Position numbers and translations under genes: made by a program | Notes under the pieces: model-generated | The model's input: the letters and a program-made list of their open reading frames with translations, nothing else | Told to the model about the DNA's origin: nothing | The model's database searches: none | Part shown: positions 53,215 to 62,950 of the stretch, piece by piece | Numbering within the stretch: position 1 is the stretch's first letter | How the letters are laid out: every line of letters begins with the position of its first letter | Assembly (NCBI RefSeq): GCF_040196175.1 | Contig: NZ_JBEFNF010000008.1 | Location: 62,001 to 126,000, forward strand | Reading direction: 5' to 3' | Length of the DNA stretch: 64,000 bases | From: Halospina sp040196175 | GTDB lineage: Bacteria > Pseudomonadota > Gammaproteobacteria > Pseudomonadales > Oleiphilaceae

Positions 53215-53931
53215 ATGCGCCCAAGTGGCCGAAACCCCGACCAACTGCGCAACATCCGCCTGACCCGCCACTACAACAAGCACGCTGAGGGAGCCGTTCT
53301 TGCTGAATTCGGCGATACTCAGGTCATCTGCACCGCCAGCGTGGAAAACAAGGTGCCCCCTTTTCTCAAAGGCCAGGGCCAGGGCTGGGTGACCGCCGAG
53401 TACGGCATGCTGCCTCGCTCCACCGGCGACCGTATGGGGCGCGAGGCCAGCCGCGGCAAGCAGGGTGGGCGCACCATCGAGATTCAGCGTCTGATCGGAC
53501 GCTCACTGCGCGCTGCGGTGGACCTGGAGGCGCTGGGCGAGCACAGCATCGTGATTGACTGCGACGTGATCCAGGCCGATGGCGGCACCCGCACAGCGGC
53601 TATCACTGGCGGCTGCGTCGCCCTGGTGGATGCCCTCAACACGCTGGTGGCCAACGGCCGGCTGAGCCGCAGCCCGCTCAAGCAGATGGTGGGCGCGATT
53701 TCAGTAGGTGTCTATGACGGCACACCGGTTCTGGATCTGGACTACCCGGAAGATTCCACAGCGGAAACCGACATGAACGTGATCATGACGGACAAGGGTG
53801 GTTTCATCGAGATTCAGGGCACGGCGGAAGGCGAAGCATTTGAACAGCAGGAACTGGACTCCATGCTGGGGCTCGCCCGCAAAGGTATCAACGAGCTGTT
53901 TGAGGCCCAGAAGACCGTGCTCGCCGGCTAA
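53215..53931 (+). CDS. rph: Ribonuclease PH
   Basis: 238 residues, normal length. Phosphorolytic 3' exoribonuclease that matures tRNA ends. Starts MRPSGRNPDQLRNIRLTRHY with GGAGGAG upstream; LPRSTGDRMGREASRGKQGG and IDCDVIQADGGTRTAAITGG are the phosphate and active-site loops. The frame runs further upstream but without a ribosome site. Its stop directly abuts the crc stop on the other strand. Confidence 0.97.
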   Translation: MRPSGRNPDQLRNIRLTRHYNKHAEGAVLAEFGDTQVICTASVENKVPPFLKGQGQGWVTAEYGMLPRSTGDRMGREASRGKQGGRTIEIQRLIGRSLRAAVDLEALGEHSIVIDCDVIQADGGTRTAAITGGCVALVDALNTLVANGRLSRSPLKQMVGAISVGVYDGTPVLDLDYPEDSTAETDMNVIMTDKGGFIEIQGTAEGEAFEQQELDSMLGLARKGINELFEAQKTVLAG

Positions 53932-54708
53932 TTACTCCGGCGAGATGCGATAGTCCATCACCACGGGCGCGTGGTCCGAAAAGCCCGCGTCCGTGTCGAT
54001 CCGGCCATCCTCCACCACGCCATGCAGACCGGGCGTCAGCATCTGGTAATCCGTCCGCCAGCCGGGCGTACGGAGCCAGTTGCGGGCCCATTGGGGCCAC
54101 CAGCTGGCCACCCTGTCATCAGGCTCCAGAGAGCGGAAAGCATCCAGATAGCCCTGCTGGTTGAAAAGCTCATCCATCCAGGCTCGTTCATGGGGCAGAA
54201 ATCCCGAAACCGGCTGACGATGGAAAAACGAGTCCGCATCCTCGTCCCGGTGGGCCGTTTGAAGGTTACCACAGATGATGTACTGGCGGCGCTTGCGCGC
54301 GGTCTTGCCGGTGTGGCTCAACAACGCCTCCATAAACGCATTACGCGCGCTGTCGTCACCGGCCTCATCCAGCCCAGGCGTCAGCACCGATGCAACGCTG
54401 AGATTCTGGAAGTCCGCCTGAAGGTAACGCCCCTCGCTATCCGCCGGACCGTAATTGAAGCCGTAGATGATGGCTTTGGGGAAATGCCGGGTATAGAAGC
54501 CAACACCGCCGCTCTCCGGGTTCTCCGCGTCCACAAACCAAGCCTGATAGCCCTCGGGGGTCAGACCGGGATCATCCTCGATCTCGGCCAGGCTCACCCG
54601 GTGATCCTGCAACGCGACAACGTCTGCATCCTGTGTTGCGAGCCACTCGAAAAACCCGCGCTTGATTGCCTCCCGCAACCCGTTGACACTAACCGTAACG
54701 ACCCGCAT
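53932..54708 (-). CDS. crc: Catabolite repression control protein Crc
   Basis: 258 residues. Endonuclease/exonuclease/phosphatase fold, but the ExoIII catalytic signature is altered: LQDHR instead of LQE-x-K, CGNL instead of GD-x-N, with the final SDH kept. Strong resemblance to Pseudomonas Crc in residues such as GGVGFYTR, EGRYLQADF, KRRQYIICGNLQTAH and ERAWMDELF. Crc works with Hfq to repress translation of catabolic mRNAs. Location opposite pyrE and next to rph is as in Pseudomonas. Start at 54708 fits the family; AT-rich DNA separates it from pyrE. Confidence 0.88.
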   Translation of the reverse strand: MRVVTVSVNGLREAIKRGFFEWLATQDADVVALQDHRVSLAEIEDDPGLTPEGYQAWFVDAENPESGGVGFYTRHFPKAIIYGFNYGPADSEGRYLQADFQNLSVASVLTPGLDEAGDDSARNAFMEALLSHTGKTARKRRQYIICGNLQTAHRDEDADSFFHRQPVSGFLPHERAWMDELFNQQGYLDAFRSLEPDDRVASWWPQWARNWLRTPGWRTDYQMLTPGLHGVVEDGRIDTDAGFSDHAPVVMDYRISPE

Positions 54709-54786
54709 AAATGATTCCAGTCCCGATTTGCGTGTATCATACCCATGCTTGCCAACGGACAAAACATGCCGAGCATAAAGGGCCTT

Positions 54787-55434
54787 ATGATCCAGACCTA
54801 TCAAAGAGAGTTCATTGAGTTCGCCATCGCCCGCAAGGTGCTGCGCTTCGGGGAGTTCGAGCTGAAATCCGGTCGCACCAGCCCCTATTTTTTCAATACC
54901 GGGCTGTTCCAGCGGGGCAGCGACCTGGCCCGGCTTGGCCAGGCCTACGCCCAGGCACTCACCCGTAGTGATCTGAGCTACGACATGATCTTCGGGCCGG
55001 CCTACAAAGGCATCCCGCTGGCCACGGCAACCGCCTCGGCTCTGGCCACTCATCACCGGCTGGACCTGCCCTGGGCATTCAACCGCAAGGAAGACAAGGC
55101 ACACGGTGAAGGCGGCGATATTGTAGGTGCCCCGCTGGAAGGCCGCGTTCTGATTGTGGACGATGTTATCACTGCCGGTACCGCTGTCCGCGAGTCCATC
55201 GAGCGCATCCAGCAGGCGGGAGCGACACCGGCTGGCGTGCTGGTGGCTCTGGACCGCCAGGAGAAGGGCCACGCCGAGCGCTCGGCAATCCAGGAAGTTG
55301 AAGCGCAGTTCGGCCTCCCGGTGGTCAGCATCATCAGCCTGAACCAGATTCTGGCATACCTGCGGGAACTGCCTGACATGGGCGATTACGCGGAACAGGT
55401 GGCCCGCTACCGAGATACCTACGGCGTGATCTGA
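54787..55434 (+). CDS. pyrE: Orotate phosphoribosyltransferase
   Basis: 215 residues. Adds ribose-5-phosphate from PRPP to orotate in pyrimidine synthesis. MIQTYQREFIEFAIARKVLR, GEFELKSGRTSPYFF, FGPAYKGIPLATATASALA and the PRPP motif VLIVDDVITAGTAVRESIER are all present. An earlier ATG at 54745 is in frame, but 54787 matches the usual E. coli-like start. Divergent from crc, 24 bp before the DUF4124 gene. Confidence 0.96.
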   Translation: MIQTYQREFIEFAIARKVLRFGEFELKSGRTSPYFFNTGLFQRGSDLARLGQAYAQALTRSDLSYDMIFGPAYKGIPLATATASALATHHRLDLPWAFNRKEDKAHGEGGDIVGAPLEGRVLIVDDVITAGTAVRESIERIQQAGATPAGVLVALDRQEKGHAERSAIQEVEAQFGLPVVSIISLNQILAYLRELPDMGDYAEQVARYRDTYGVI

Positions 55435-55458
55435 CCACGCGGACTGGAGACAACGCCG

Positions 55459-56130
55459 ATGTACCGATGGTTACTAACTGCTCTGTGCCTGACTCTGGCC
55501 GCCCCGGTCACGGCCGAGATGTACCGTTATGAGACAGAAGACGGCAAAACGGTCATGAGCAACACCCTGCCGCAGGAAGCGCTTCAGCAGGGTTATGAAG
55601 TGCTCAACACCAGCGGACGGGTCATCGAGACGGTACCGCCACCGCCTACCGAAGAGGAGCTGGCCGAGCGCCGCCGCGAACGCGAACGCCAAAAAAAGCT
55701 GGAACAGAAACGCGAGGCGCAGAAAAAGCGCGACCGCCAGCTTCTGCGCCAGTACAGCGCCCCGGACGATGCTGTGCGTGCGCTGCACCGCAAGCTGCGT
55801 GAGCGCTTCGGGACTGTTCGACTCAAGCTCGCCAACATCCGCAACATCGAGGGCCAGATCAAAAATCTCCAGAACCGCGCCGCCAACCAGGAACGAGCGG
55901 GCCGGGAAGTGGCTGACTCCCTGCGGCAAAAACTCGAACGACTGCGTGCGGAAAAAGCCGCTCTGCTGAACGAGATCCAGAATGAAATCGACGAAGCCGA
56001 AACAACCCGGGCGGATTATCGGGACAGGGTTGAACGCCTGGAAACCCTGACTGACAAGGACCGGACCCTGCCTCTGACCATTCCTGAGGAGGAGACAGCT
56101 CGCGAGGAGCTGGCTACGGTGGGTAAGTAA
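55459..56130 (+). CDS. DUF4124-domain secreted coiled-coil protein
   Basis: 223 residues. Signal peptide MYRWLLTALCLTLAAPVTA, then a short DUF4124 domain (EMYRYETEDGKTVMSNTLPQ) and a long charged coiled coil (about 65-205) rich in Arg, Glu and Gln. Binding or structural role unknown. Follows pyrE by 24 bp. Confidence 0.82.
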   Translation: MYRWLLTALCLTLAAPVTAEMYRYETEDGKTVMSNTLPQEALQQGYEVLNTSGRVIETVPPPPTEEELAERRRERERQKKLEQKREAQKKRDRQLLRQYSAPDDAVRALHRKLRERFGTVRLKLANIRNIEGQIKNLQNRAANQERAGREVADSLRQKLERLRAEKAALLNEIQNEIDEAETTRADYRDRVERLETLTDKDRTLPLTIPEEETAREELATVGK

Positions 56131-56136
56131 ATCCCA

Positions 56137-56168
56137 TAAAAACGGGCAGTGGCTTTCGCCACTGCCCG
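56137..56168 (-). terminator. Rho-independent terminator of phasin-like gene
   Basis: 11-bp perfect stem CGGGCAGTGGC / GCCACTGCCCG with a four-base loop; on the minus strand it runs into TTTTTA (56137-56142). It may also stop the convergent DUF4124 transcript. Confidence 0.88.
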
Positions 56169-56192
56169 CCTGAGCTCAAACCGTCTGCCTAT

Positions 56193-56591
56193 TTACGCCG
56201 AGGCTTGGCTCTCAGTCTGCTTCTTGGCACCACCAGTGCCCTTCTTCGCACCACTGGCCTGCTTCTGGCCACTCGTCTGAGCCTCGCTGCTGCTCTGCTG
56301 CTCAGCCTTCTGTTGCGTCTGCGCGGCTTCGCTGTCAAAACGGCCGATCAGGTTGTCAGCATAGTCACCCAGCCGCTTATTCCATACGCGCAGGGCTTCA
56401 TACGCTGTATTGGCGTAGTCGTCGTGCTTGGAGCGCACGGACGTCACACTGTAGCTCTTGGCCTGCTTTTCCACCTTCTCAGCAAGCTCAAAAGGACGCT
56501 CGGCCAGGTTCTTGTGCTGCTTCTCAACCGTGTTGATGCCTCTTTCGATAACGTCCTGAACCTGCTGTTGATAATCGCGAATCTTACTCAT
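56193..56591 (-). CDS. Phasin-like protein
   Basis: 132 residues. Helical, amphipathic first part (YQQQVQDVIERGINTVEKQH, LAERPFELAEKVEKQAKSYS) like a short phasin, then a low-complexity Lys/Ala/Gln/Ser tail. Phasins coat PHA granules; a PhaC-like gene lies at 39865, though with Ser as nucleophile. AAGGAGG ribosome site nine bases before the ATG. Other short helical proteins could look similar. Confidence 0.65.
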   Translation of the reverse strand: MSKIRDYQQQVQDVIERGINTVEKQHKNLAERPFELAEKVEKQAKSYSVTSVRSKHDDYANTAYEALRVWNKRLGDYADNLIGRFDSEAAQTQQKAEQQSSSEAQTSGQKQASGAKKGTGGAKKQTESQASA

Positions 56592-56784
56592 GATGAACCT
56601 CCTTGGGATCGATCGGTTCGACGCGTCTGCGCCAATTGATTACTTCACCATGGACGTTACGGCGAATAATTAGAATACGCATACTAACGGTGTAAAAAGG
56701 TGGGGTTGCAGGCGCTCGGGATAACGCCATAATGGCGACCATACTGTAACACTCAGCGTCACCATACCCTGAAGCGACACGTCC

Positions 56785-59499
56785 ATGATTGAGCTTAGCA
56801 AAGACCGCCCTGTCGTCCTGGTGGACGGCTCCTCCTATCTGTTCCGCGCCTTCCATGCCCTGCCACCGCTGGCCACCTCCACAGGCCAGCCCACAGGAGC
56901 AATTAAAGGCGTAATCAGTATGATCCGGCGACTGCAACAGGACTACCCAGGTTCCCCGATTGCCGTGGTTTTCGACCCCCGGGGCAAGACCTTCCGGCAT
57001 GAGATGTATGAGGCCTATAAGGCCAACCGTCCGGCGATGCCCGAGGAGCTGGCAGGGCAGATCAAGCCCATACACGAGATCATCCGCGCCATGGGTCTGC
57101 CACTGCTCATTGAAGATGGCATGGAGGCGGATGATGTGATCGGAACCCTGGCCAACGAAGCCACGGACAAGGGCGTGGACGTGATCATCTCGACGGGTGA
57201 CAAGGACATGGCACAGCTGGTCAGCAACCATGTCTCGCTGATCAACACCATGAACGAAACCACCATGGACCGGGACGGCGTCATCGAAAAGTTCGGCGTG
57301 AAGCCCGAGCAGATCGTGGACTATCTGGCCCTGGTGGGCGACAGCGTGGACAACATTCCGGGCGTGACCAAATGCGGGCCCAAGACCGCTGTGAAGTGGC
57401 TCCAGCAGTATGGCGACCTGGATAACCTGATGGCTCACGCGGATGAGGTGGGCGGCAAGATTGGCGACAACCTGCGGGCCGCGCTGGATCAGCTGCCGCT
57501 GAGCCGGGACCTGGCGCGCATCCGCACGGAGCTGGATCTGGGCTATAGCATCGAGGCGCTGGATCCGGAGCCGGTGGACCAGGATCAACTGCTGGACCAA
57601 TTCCGGGAGATGGAATTCCGCGGCTGGATTAACGAAATGGAAAACGGCAGCGACACTGAGTCATCCGGTTCGCCGGCTCCAGCCCAGGTAAGCACCGAGT
57701 ACCACACGGTTCTGGATCAGCAAGCGCTGGACACCTGGCTCAGCACCCTGCGCCAGGTGCCCGCCTTCGCTTTTGATACGGAAACCACCAGCCTCAACTA
57801 CATGGACGCACGCATTGTCGGTGTGTCCTTCGCTGTTGAGGCGGGCGTCGCGGCCTACGTGCCTCTGGGCCACAATTATCTGGGCGCACCGGAGCAGCTG
57901 CAATGCGAGGCGGTACTGGAACAGCTGCGACCGCTTCTGGAAGACCCGGAGTGCATCAAGATCGGCCAGAACCTCAAATACGACATCAACGTCCTGGCCA
58001 ATCACGGCTTGACCCTGCGCGGTGGCATTGAAGACACCATGCTGCAGTCCTATGTGCTGAACGCTTCCGGCTCACGCCATGACATGGGGACTCTGGCCCG
58101 GCGCTATCTGGAGCGCGAGGTCACAAGCTTCCAGAGCATTGCGGGCAAGGGGGCCAAACAGAAGCGCTTTGACGAGATAGAGCTGGAGACCGCCGGCCAC
58201 TACGCCGCCGAGGACGCGGACATCACCCTGCAGCTGTACGAAATCCTGCGCCCACGCCTGCGGGCCGATCAGGCCCTGGAATCGGTCTACCACGACATCG
58301 AGCTGCCACTGGTGCCGGTACTCGCCCATATGGAATACCGCGGCACCCTGGTGGACGCCAATCTGCTTGCAACTCAGAGCGGCGAACTGGCCGAACGCAT
58401 GAAGGCGTTGGAGGAACAAGCCTGGGAGCAGGCCGGCGAAGAGTTCAATCTGGGCTCGCCGCAGCAGCTGCAGAAGGTGTTCTACGATAAACTGGGCATG
58501 CCGGTACTGAAGAAGACGCCCAAGGGCGCCCCCTCCACAGCGGAATCAGTACTGCAAGAACTGGCGGAGGACTACGAGCTGCCACGCCTGATCCTCGAGC
58601 ACCGCAGCCTGAGCAAGCTCAAATCCACCTACACCGACCGGTTACCGGAGGTGATCACCCCGCGCACCGGGCGCATCCACACCTCCTACCACCAGGCGGT
58701 GACGGCCACGGGGCGGCTGTCCTCTTCAGATCCGAACCTGCAGAACATTCCCATCCGCACCGAAGAGGGCCGGCGCATCCGTCAGGCGTTCATCGCACCG
58801 GAAGGTTACTCGCTGATCGCGGCGGACTATTCGCAGATTGAACTTCGCATCATGGCGCACCTGTCCGGGGATCAGGGGCTACTGAACGCCTTTGCCCATG
58901 GCGAGGATATCCATAAGGCCACAGCCTCAGAGGTGTTCGGTGTGTCGCGGGACGACGTCAGTGATTCCCAGCGCCGGGATGCCAAGGCGATCAACTTCGG
59001 GCTCATCTATGGTATGTCGGCCTGGGGACTGGGTCGCCAGCTGGACATCCCCCGGGATGAGGCCCAGGGCTACATTGACCGCTATTTCGAGCGTTACCCG
59101 GGGGTGCTGGCGTACATGGACCGGATCCGCAAGACAGCCCATGAGCAGGGCTATGTGGAGACGCTTTTCGGGCGGCGGCTCTACCTGCCGGAGATCAACA
59201 GCCGCAACGGGCAGCTGCGCCAGGGCGCAGAGCGTACCGCCATCAACGCGCCCATGCAGGGCACGGCGGCGGACATCATCAAGAGGGCGATGGTGATGGT
59301 TGAGGACAGGATCGCGGATTCCGGGTTTGATGCCCGGATGACAATGCAGGTGCATGACGAGCTGATTGTGGAGGTTCGGGAGGATCAGGTTTCGCAACTG
59401 AGTTCTTTGCTGGAGGAGCTGATGAGTGGGGCGGCTGATCTGGCGGTACCTTTGCTTGTGGAGGCTGGTGTTGGGAAGAACTGGGATGAGGCCCACTGA
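56785..59499 (+). CDS. polA: DNA polymerase I
   Basis: 904 residues. 5'-3' exonuclease (about 1-290, LVDGSSYLFRAFHALPPLAT), 3'-5' exonuclease with intact D-x-E (FAFDTETTSLNYMDARIVG), and polymerase domain (DYSQIELRIMAHLSG, RRDAKAINFGLIYGMS, QVHDELIVEV). All three activities should be functional. Typical Pol I for nick translation and repair. Preceded by 193 bp without a gene after the phasin-like gene. Confidence 0.97.
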   Translation: MIELSKDRPVVLVDGSSYLFRAFHALPPLATSTGQPTGAIKGVISMIRRLQQDYPGSPIAVVFDPRGKTFRHEMYEAYKANRPAMPEELAGQIKPIHEIIRAMGLPLLIEDGMEADDVIGTLANEATDKGVDVIISTGDKDMAQLVSNHVSLINTMNETTMDRDGVIEKFGVKPEQIVDYLALVGDSVDNIPGVTKCGPKTAVKWLQQYGDLDNLMAHADEVGGKIGDNLRAALDQLPLSRDLARIRTELDLGYSIEALDPEPVDQDQLLDQFREMEFRGWINEMENGSDTESSGSPAPAQVSTEYHTVLDQQALDTWLSTLRQVPAFAFDTETTSLNYMDARIVGVSFAVEAGVAAYVPLGHNYLGAPEQLQCEAVLEQLRPLLEDPECIKIGQNLKYDINVLANHGLTLRGGIEDTMLQSYVLNASGSRHDMGTLARRYLEREVTSFQSIAGKGAKQKRFDEIELETAGHYAAEDADITLQLYEILRPRLRADQALESVYHDIELPLVPVLAHMEYRGTLVDANLLATQSGELAERMKALEEQAWEQAGEEFNLGSPQQLQKVFYDKLGMPVLKKTPKGAPSTAESVLQELAEDYELPRLILEHRSLSKLKSTYTDRLPEVITPRTGRIHTSYHQAVTATGRLSSSDPNLQNIPIRTEEGRRIRQAFIAPEGYSLIAADYSQIELRIMAHLSGDQGLLNAFAHGEDIHKATASEVFGVSRDDVSDSQRRDAKAINFGLIYGMSAWGLGRQLDIPRDEAQGYIDRYFERYPGVLAYMDRIRKTAHEQGYVETLFGRRLYLPEINSRNGQLRQGAERTAINAPMQGTAADIIKRAMVMVEDRIADSGFDARMTMQVHDELIVEVREDQVSQLSSLLEELMSGAADLAVPLLVEAGVGKNWDEAH

Positions 59500-59550
59500 G
59501 GTGATATCCCCGGGTAGTCTCGCTGCTAAGGAAAACAACCAGGACTTCTC

Positions 59551-60321
59551 ATGAAAATTGCCTGGAAACACGAATGGCAGGCCTTCTGGCTCTGTATGGG
59601 CTTCATCAGCCGTATTCCGATGCTGGCGCGGATTGATTATTCGCAGCAGCTGATGAACCACAGCAGTATGTATTTCCCGCTGGCAGGGCTGGTGCTGGGG
59701 GCGCTCTATGCGCTGGTGTATCAGGCGTTGATGGCGCTCTTCCCTTTAGTGGTGGCTGTCATCGGGGTGGTGATCGTCCATCTGTGGCTCACCGGGGCCT
59801 TTCATGAGGACGGGCTGGCGGATGCGGTGGATGCGCTCGGGGGCGGGTTCACTGTGGACAAGCGCCTTTCGATCATGAAGGACAGCCGCATTGGCACCTA
59901 CGGAACGGTCGCTCTGGTCGGGGCGCTGGCGTTGAAGGTGGCGTTACTGGTGGAGCTCGCGCCACTGCCGGTCTGGGCGGTGCTGTTGTTTACGCCAGCC
60001 CTGGCGCGCATGACGCCGTTATTTCTCATGGCAGTGATGCCGTATGTGACGGAGTCGGATACGAGCAAGACCAAGCCGGTAGCCAATACGTTCCCGATGC
60101 CCCGCCTGGCGGTGGCGACGGTGTTCAGCGTGCTGCTGACGGGGGCGGGTGTGTGCTGGCTGCCAGAGCTGATGATGGCCTTTGTGGTGTCTACCACACT
60201 GGTGGGCGTGCTTTGGGGGTGGCAGCTGCACCGCGCTCTCGGTGGGTATACCGGTGATGCGCTCGGTGCGTCCATCGTCCTGACGGAACTGTCACTGCTG
60301 GCCCTTCTGGTGGCGCTGTAG
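59551..60321 (+). CDS. cobS: Adenosylcobinamide-GDP ribazoletransferase
   Basis: 256 residues, about six membrane helices. Joins GDP-cobinamide and alpha-ribazole in the last step of the cobalamin lower-ligand pathway. LWLTGAFHEDGLADAVDALG carries the Asp-rich catalytic loop, then KDSRIGTYGTVALVGALALK and the C-terminal GGYTGDALGASIVLTEL. It stands without other cob genes; it could serve salvage or be completed elsewhere. Converges with djlA. Confidence 0.88.
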   Translation: MKIAWKHEWQAFWLCMGFISRIPMLARIDYSQQLMNHSSMYFPLAGLVLGALYALVYQALMALFPLVVAVIGVVIVHLWLTGAFHEDGLADAVDALGGGFTVDKRLSIMKDSRIGTYGTVALVGALALKVALLVELAPLPVWAVLLFTPALARMTPLFLMAVMPYVTESDTSKTKPVANTFPMPRLAVATVFSVLLTGAGVCWLPELMMAFVVSTTLVGVLWGWQLHRALGGYTGDALGASIVLTELSLLALLVAL

Positions 60322-61086
60322 TCAGGCCGCGGCTTCACGCGCCTTTTTGATGCGGTCGTAGGCGTTGGCGATCTCCTGCGTCTTCTCTTCCGCCATCTCG
60401 CGCATGCTTTCGGGCATGCCGCGACCAGCGAGCTTGTCCGGGTGGTTCTCGCTCATCAGCTTGCGGTAGGCTTTCTTGAGTTCCGCATCGCTCGCCTCCG
60501 GGGAAACCCCGAGCACCTTGTAGGCATCGTCCAGTGACTGTTGCTGTTCTGCCGCGCTGCCAGCCGCGCCACCGCGCAGCAACGCCTCGAGCTGCTCCAC
60601 CTGGCTTTCCGACAGCCCCAGCCCGCGGGCAATGCGCACCAGCATCTCGTGTTCGTTCTCGTGCACTTCACCGTCGGCGGCTACAGCGGCCACCTGCACC
60701 TGCAGGAACATCTGCAACAGCCCGCTCTGGCCGCCGCTGCGGCGCAGAAATTCGCGCAGTTCGGCATCCAGATCAAAGTCATCGGACTTGCCGCGATTGA
60801 AGGCGGTTTTTGCGGCGTCACGCTGACTCTGGCTCAGGTTAAAGCGCTCGAACAGACCTTCGGCCACCTGGATCTCATCCTCGGTAACAACGCCATCGGC
60901 CTTGCAGAGCGCACCCATGACCGCAAAGACGGACTCCATGAAACGTGATTGCACAGCGCGGATGCGCTTATACAGCTTCAGACGGCCCCAGTAGACCAGG
61001 CCAGCGCCCATGAGCGCCCCTATGATGGCACCGCCCAACCCAAACGCCGAACCGATCAGGCCACCGATCAGGATCGCAAGGAACAT
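60322..61086 (-). CDS. djlA: Membrane-anchored DnaJ-like protein DjlA
   Basis: 254 residues. One N-terminal membrane helix with Gly repeats (LAILIGGLIGSAFGLGGAII), central TerB-like helical domain (MGALCKADGVVTEDEIQVAE) and C-terminal J-domain with HPDK (YRKLMSENHPDKLAGRGMPE). It works as a DnaK co-chaperone at the inner membrane. Starts at 61086. Confidence 0.92.
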   Translation of the reverse strand: MFLAILIGGLIGSAFGLGGAIIGALMGAGLVYWGRLKLYKRIRAVQSRFMESVFAVMGALCKADGVVTEDEIQVAEGLFERFNLSQSQRDAAKTAFNRGKSDDFDLDAELREFLRRSGGQSGLLQMFLQVQVAAVAADGEVHENEHEMLVRIARGLGLSESQVEQLEALLRGGAAGSAAEQQQSLDDAYKVLGVSPEASDAELKKAYRKLMSENHPDKLAGRGMPESMREMAEEKTQEIANAYDRIKKAREAAA

Positions 61087-61159
61087 TCAGACTCTCTCCA
61101 TTGGTAACCCGCGAAATTGCCGCCATGGTAAAGCAATGCCCGGGCGCAGGACAGACGCA

Positions 61160-62884
61160 TCAAAGAAGTAGCACCAACAGGACTGCTACGGTCACTGCCA
61201 GCACCAGCGATACGCCCTGCCAGAACCGCACCGGATCCCGTTCTGCCAGAGGCAGTGGGGCCTGCTTTTGGGCGTTGGGGTAGCGGAGGTTAAAAGTGAA
61301 CTCCGATAGCGCCTCGTGGCGCCTGTTCGGGTCCGGATGCAGCGCTCTGCGCAGCACACCATCGAGCCAGATGGGCAGCTCCGGGTTGTAGTTGCGAACC
61401 GAGTGATAGCGCAGGCGATTCAGGGCAGCCCGGTTTCGGGCCTGAGCTACCTCCGTACCATACGGCAGCTGACCGGTTAGCATCTGATAGGTGATCACGC
61501 CCAATGAATAGATGTCCGACCGGGCCGTGCCCTGGCGCTCCAGAAAATACTCCGGAGCGGAATAGGCCGCAGTGCCCAGCGGCCCCTCATCAATGGTGCC
61601 CGGGAACATTTCCATGACGCCTGGAACCCGAGTAGAGCCGAAATCGATCAGCTTGGCAGTACCCTCCTGATCAACCATCACATTGGCTGGGCGCAGGTCC
61701 CGGTGGATCATCTCCAGGCGGTGAAACGCCTGCAGTCCGCTGGCGATCTGCTCCACCATAGCGCGGACAGTCTCAAGCGTCGGTCGCGGGTTATCTGTCA
61801 TCCACTGGGCCAGGGTTTGACCCTCGATGAACTCCATGACGGTGTAGAGACAATGACGTTCATGGGATGGCGGGCGGGCACTGGCCACGTGCCCATGATT
61901 GAGCCGCTGGGCGATCCATTCCTCCATCAGGAAACGCTCCAGCTGGCCTGCGTTATCACGCACTTCCGTGGCCGGTGCCTTCAACGCCACCCACTCCCCG
62001 GTAGTCTCATTCACCGCCAGATAGACATGGCTGCGAGCACTGGCGTGCAGTTGCCGCAGGATCCGGTAGCCCTCAAACATCAGGGGCGGATTCAGCGCAG
62101 GCGGAAATGGCAAGCCAATCAGGTACTGGACAGCCTCGACTGGCTGTGCCTGTTCCGGGACGCTGTCCACGCGCACCACCTGCACCGTGAGATTGTCGTC
62201 ACTGCCGTTTTTACAGGCCTGATCCAGGATCCGGCGAGCCACTCCGTCAAGATCTTCGCCACCTTCACTGATCGCCTGCGCCATGGCTGGCGCCGGTGTG
62301 AACTCATGCACACCGTCCGTGGTCAGTATGAACACATCTCCTGGCTGGATGCCGAGGCGAAGGTAATCGATCTCAACGCGCTCATCCCCGCCCATCGCCC
62401 GAGCCAGATGGCTTTCTTCCCGGGAGATCCAGAGCCGGTGATCCTCTGTAAGCTGCTCCAGGGTTCCGCCCTGTAACCGGTAGATGCGGCTGTCGCCCAC
62501 ATGGAAAAGATGCGCGAAAGTGCCCTTGAACACCAGGGCACTGAGGGTGCAGACGTAGCCGCGGTCCATGTCGTATCGATACTGGCTGCGCCGGGTCTGA
62601 GCATGAAGCCAGGAGTTGGTTGCGGCGATCACCCGCTGAGCGGCGGTGCTGACGGACCAAGCCTCGGGGGTAGCATAGTAGTCCTCAAAGAAGCCAGCGA
62701 CTGCCGCCTGGCTGGCAACCTGACTTACATCACTGCTGCCGATGCCGTCCGCCAGGGCAACAGCAACGCCTTTGGTTTCCAGTTCACCGCTTTGCGGACG
62801 GCATGCACCATAAAAGTCCTGGTTGACACTCTTTTGCCCCTTGCTGGAGCACTGCCCCAAGGAGACTGTAAGCTTGGATGCCAT
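61160..62884 (-). CDS. PP2C phosphatase-Ser/Thr kinase fusion with C-terminal anchor
   Basis: 574 residues. Residues about 1-235 form a PP2C phosphatase (ALADGIGSSDVSQVASQAAV, HVGDSRIYRL, ILTTDGVHEF, GSDDNLTVQVVRV). Residues about 265-525 form a Hanks-type kinase: ALKAP Lys, HRDLRPANVMVD catalytic loop, KLIDFGSTR (DFG) and APEYFL; the Gly-rich loop is degenerate (LHASARSHVYLA). A C-terminal membrane helix (FWQGVSLVLAVTVAVLLVLL) tethers it. One protein that can both add and remove phosphates from Ser/Thr; the substrate is unknown. Such fusions are often beside nitrate transport genes, but none is seen here. Confidence 0.9.
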   Translation of the reverse strand: MASKLTVSLGQCSSKGQKSVNQDFYGACRPQSGELETKGVAVALADGIGSSDVSQVASQAAVAGFFEDYYATPEAWSVSTAAQRVIAATNSWLHAQTRRSQYRYDMDRGYVCTLSALVFKGTFAHLFHVGDSRIYRLQGGTLEQLTEDHRLWISREESHLARAMGGDERVEIDYLRLGIQPGDVFILTTDGVHEFTPAPAMAQAISEGGEDLDGVARRILDQACKNGSDDNLTVQVVRVDSVPEQAQPVEAVQYLIGLPFPPALNPPLMFEGYRILRQLHASARSHVYLAVNETTGEWVALKAPATEVRDNAGQLERFLMEEWIAQRLNHGHVASARPPSHERHCLYTVMEFIEGQTLAQWMTDNPRPTLETVRAMVEQIASGLQAFHRLEMIHRDLRPANVMVDQEGTAKLIDFGSTRVPGVMEMFPGTIDEGPLGTAAYSAPEYFLERQGTARSDIYSLGVITYQMLTGQLPYGTEVAQARNRAALNRLRYHSVRNYNPELPIWLDGVLRRALHPDPNRRHEALSEFTFNLRYPNAQKQAPLPLAERDPVRFWQGVSLVLAVTVAVLLVLLL

Positions 62885-62950
62885 GATTGCGGGGCCGCCT
62901 TGCCTTGCCGGGTGAATGACCCAACGGTCTATGCATGTGCGGTACCAGCA

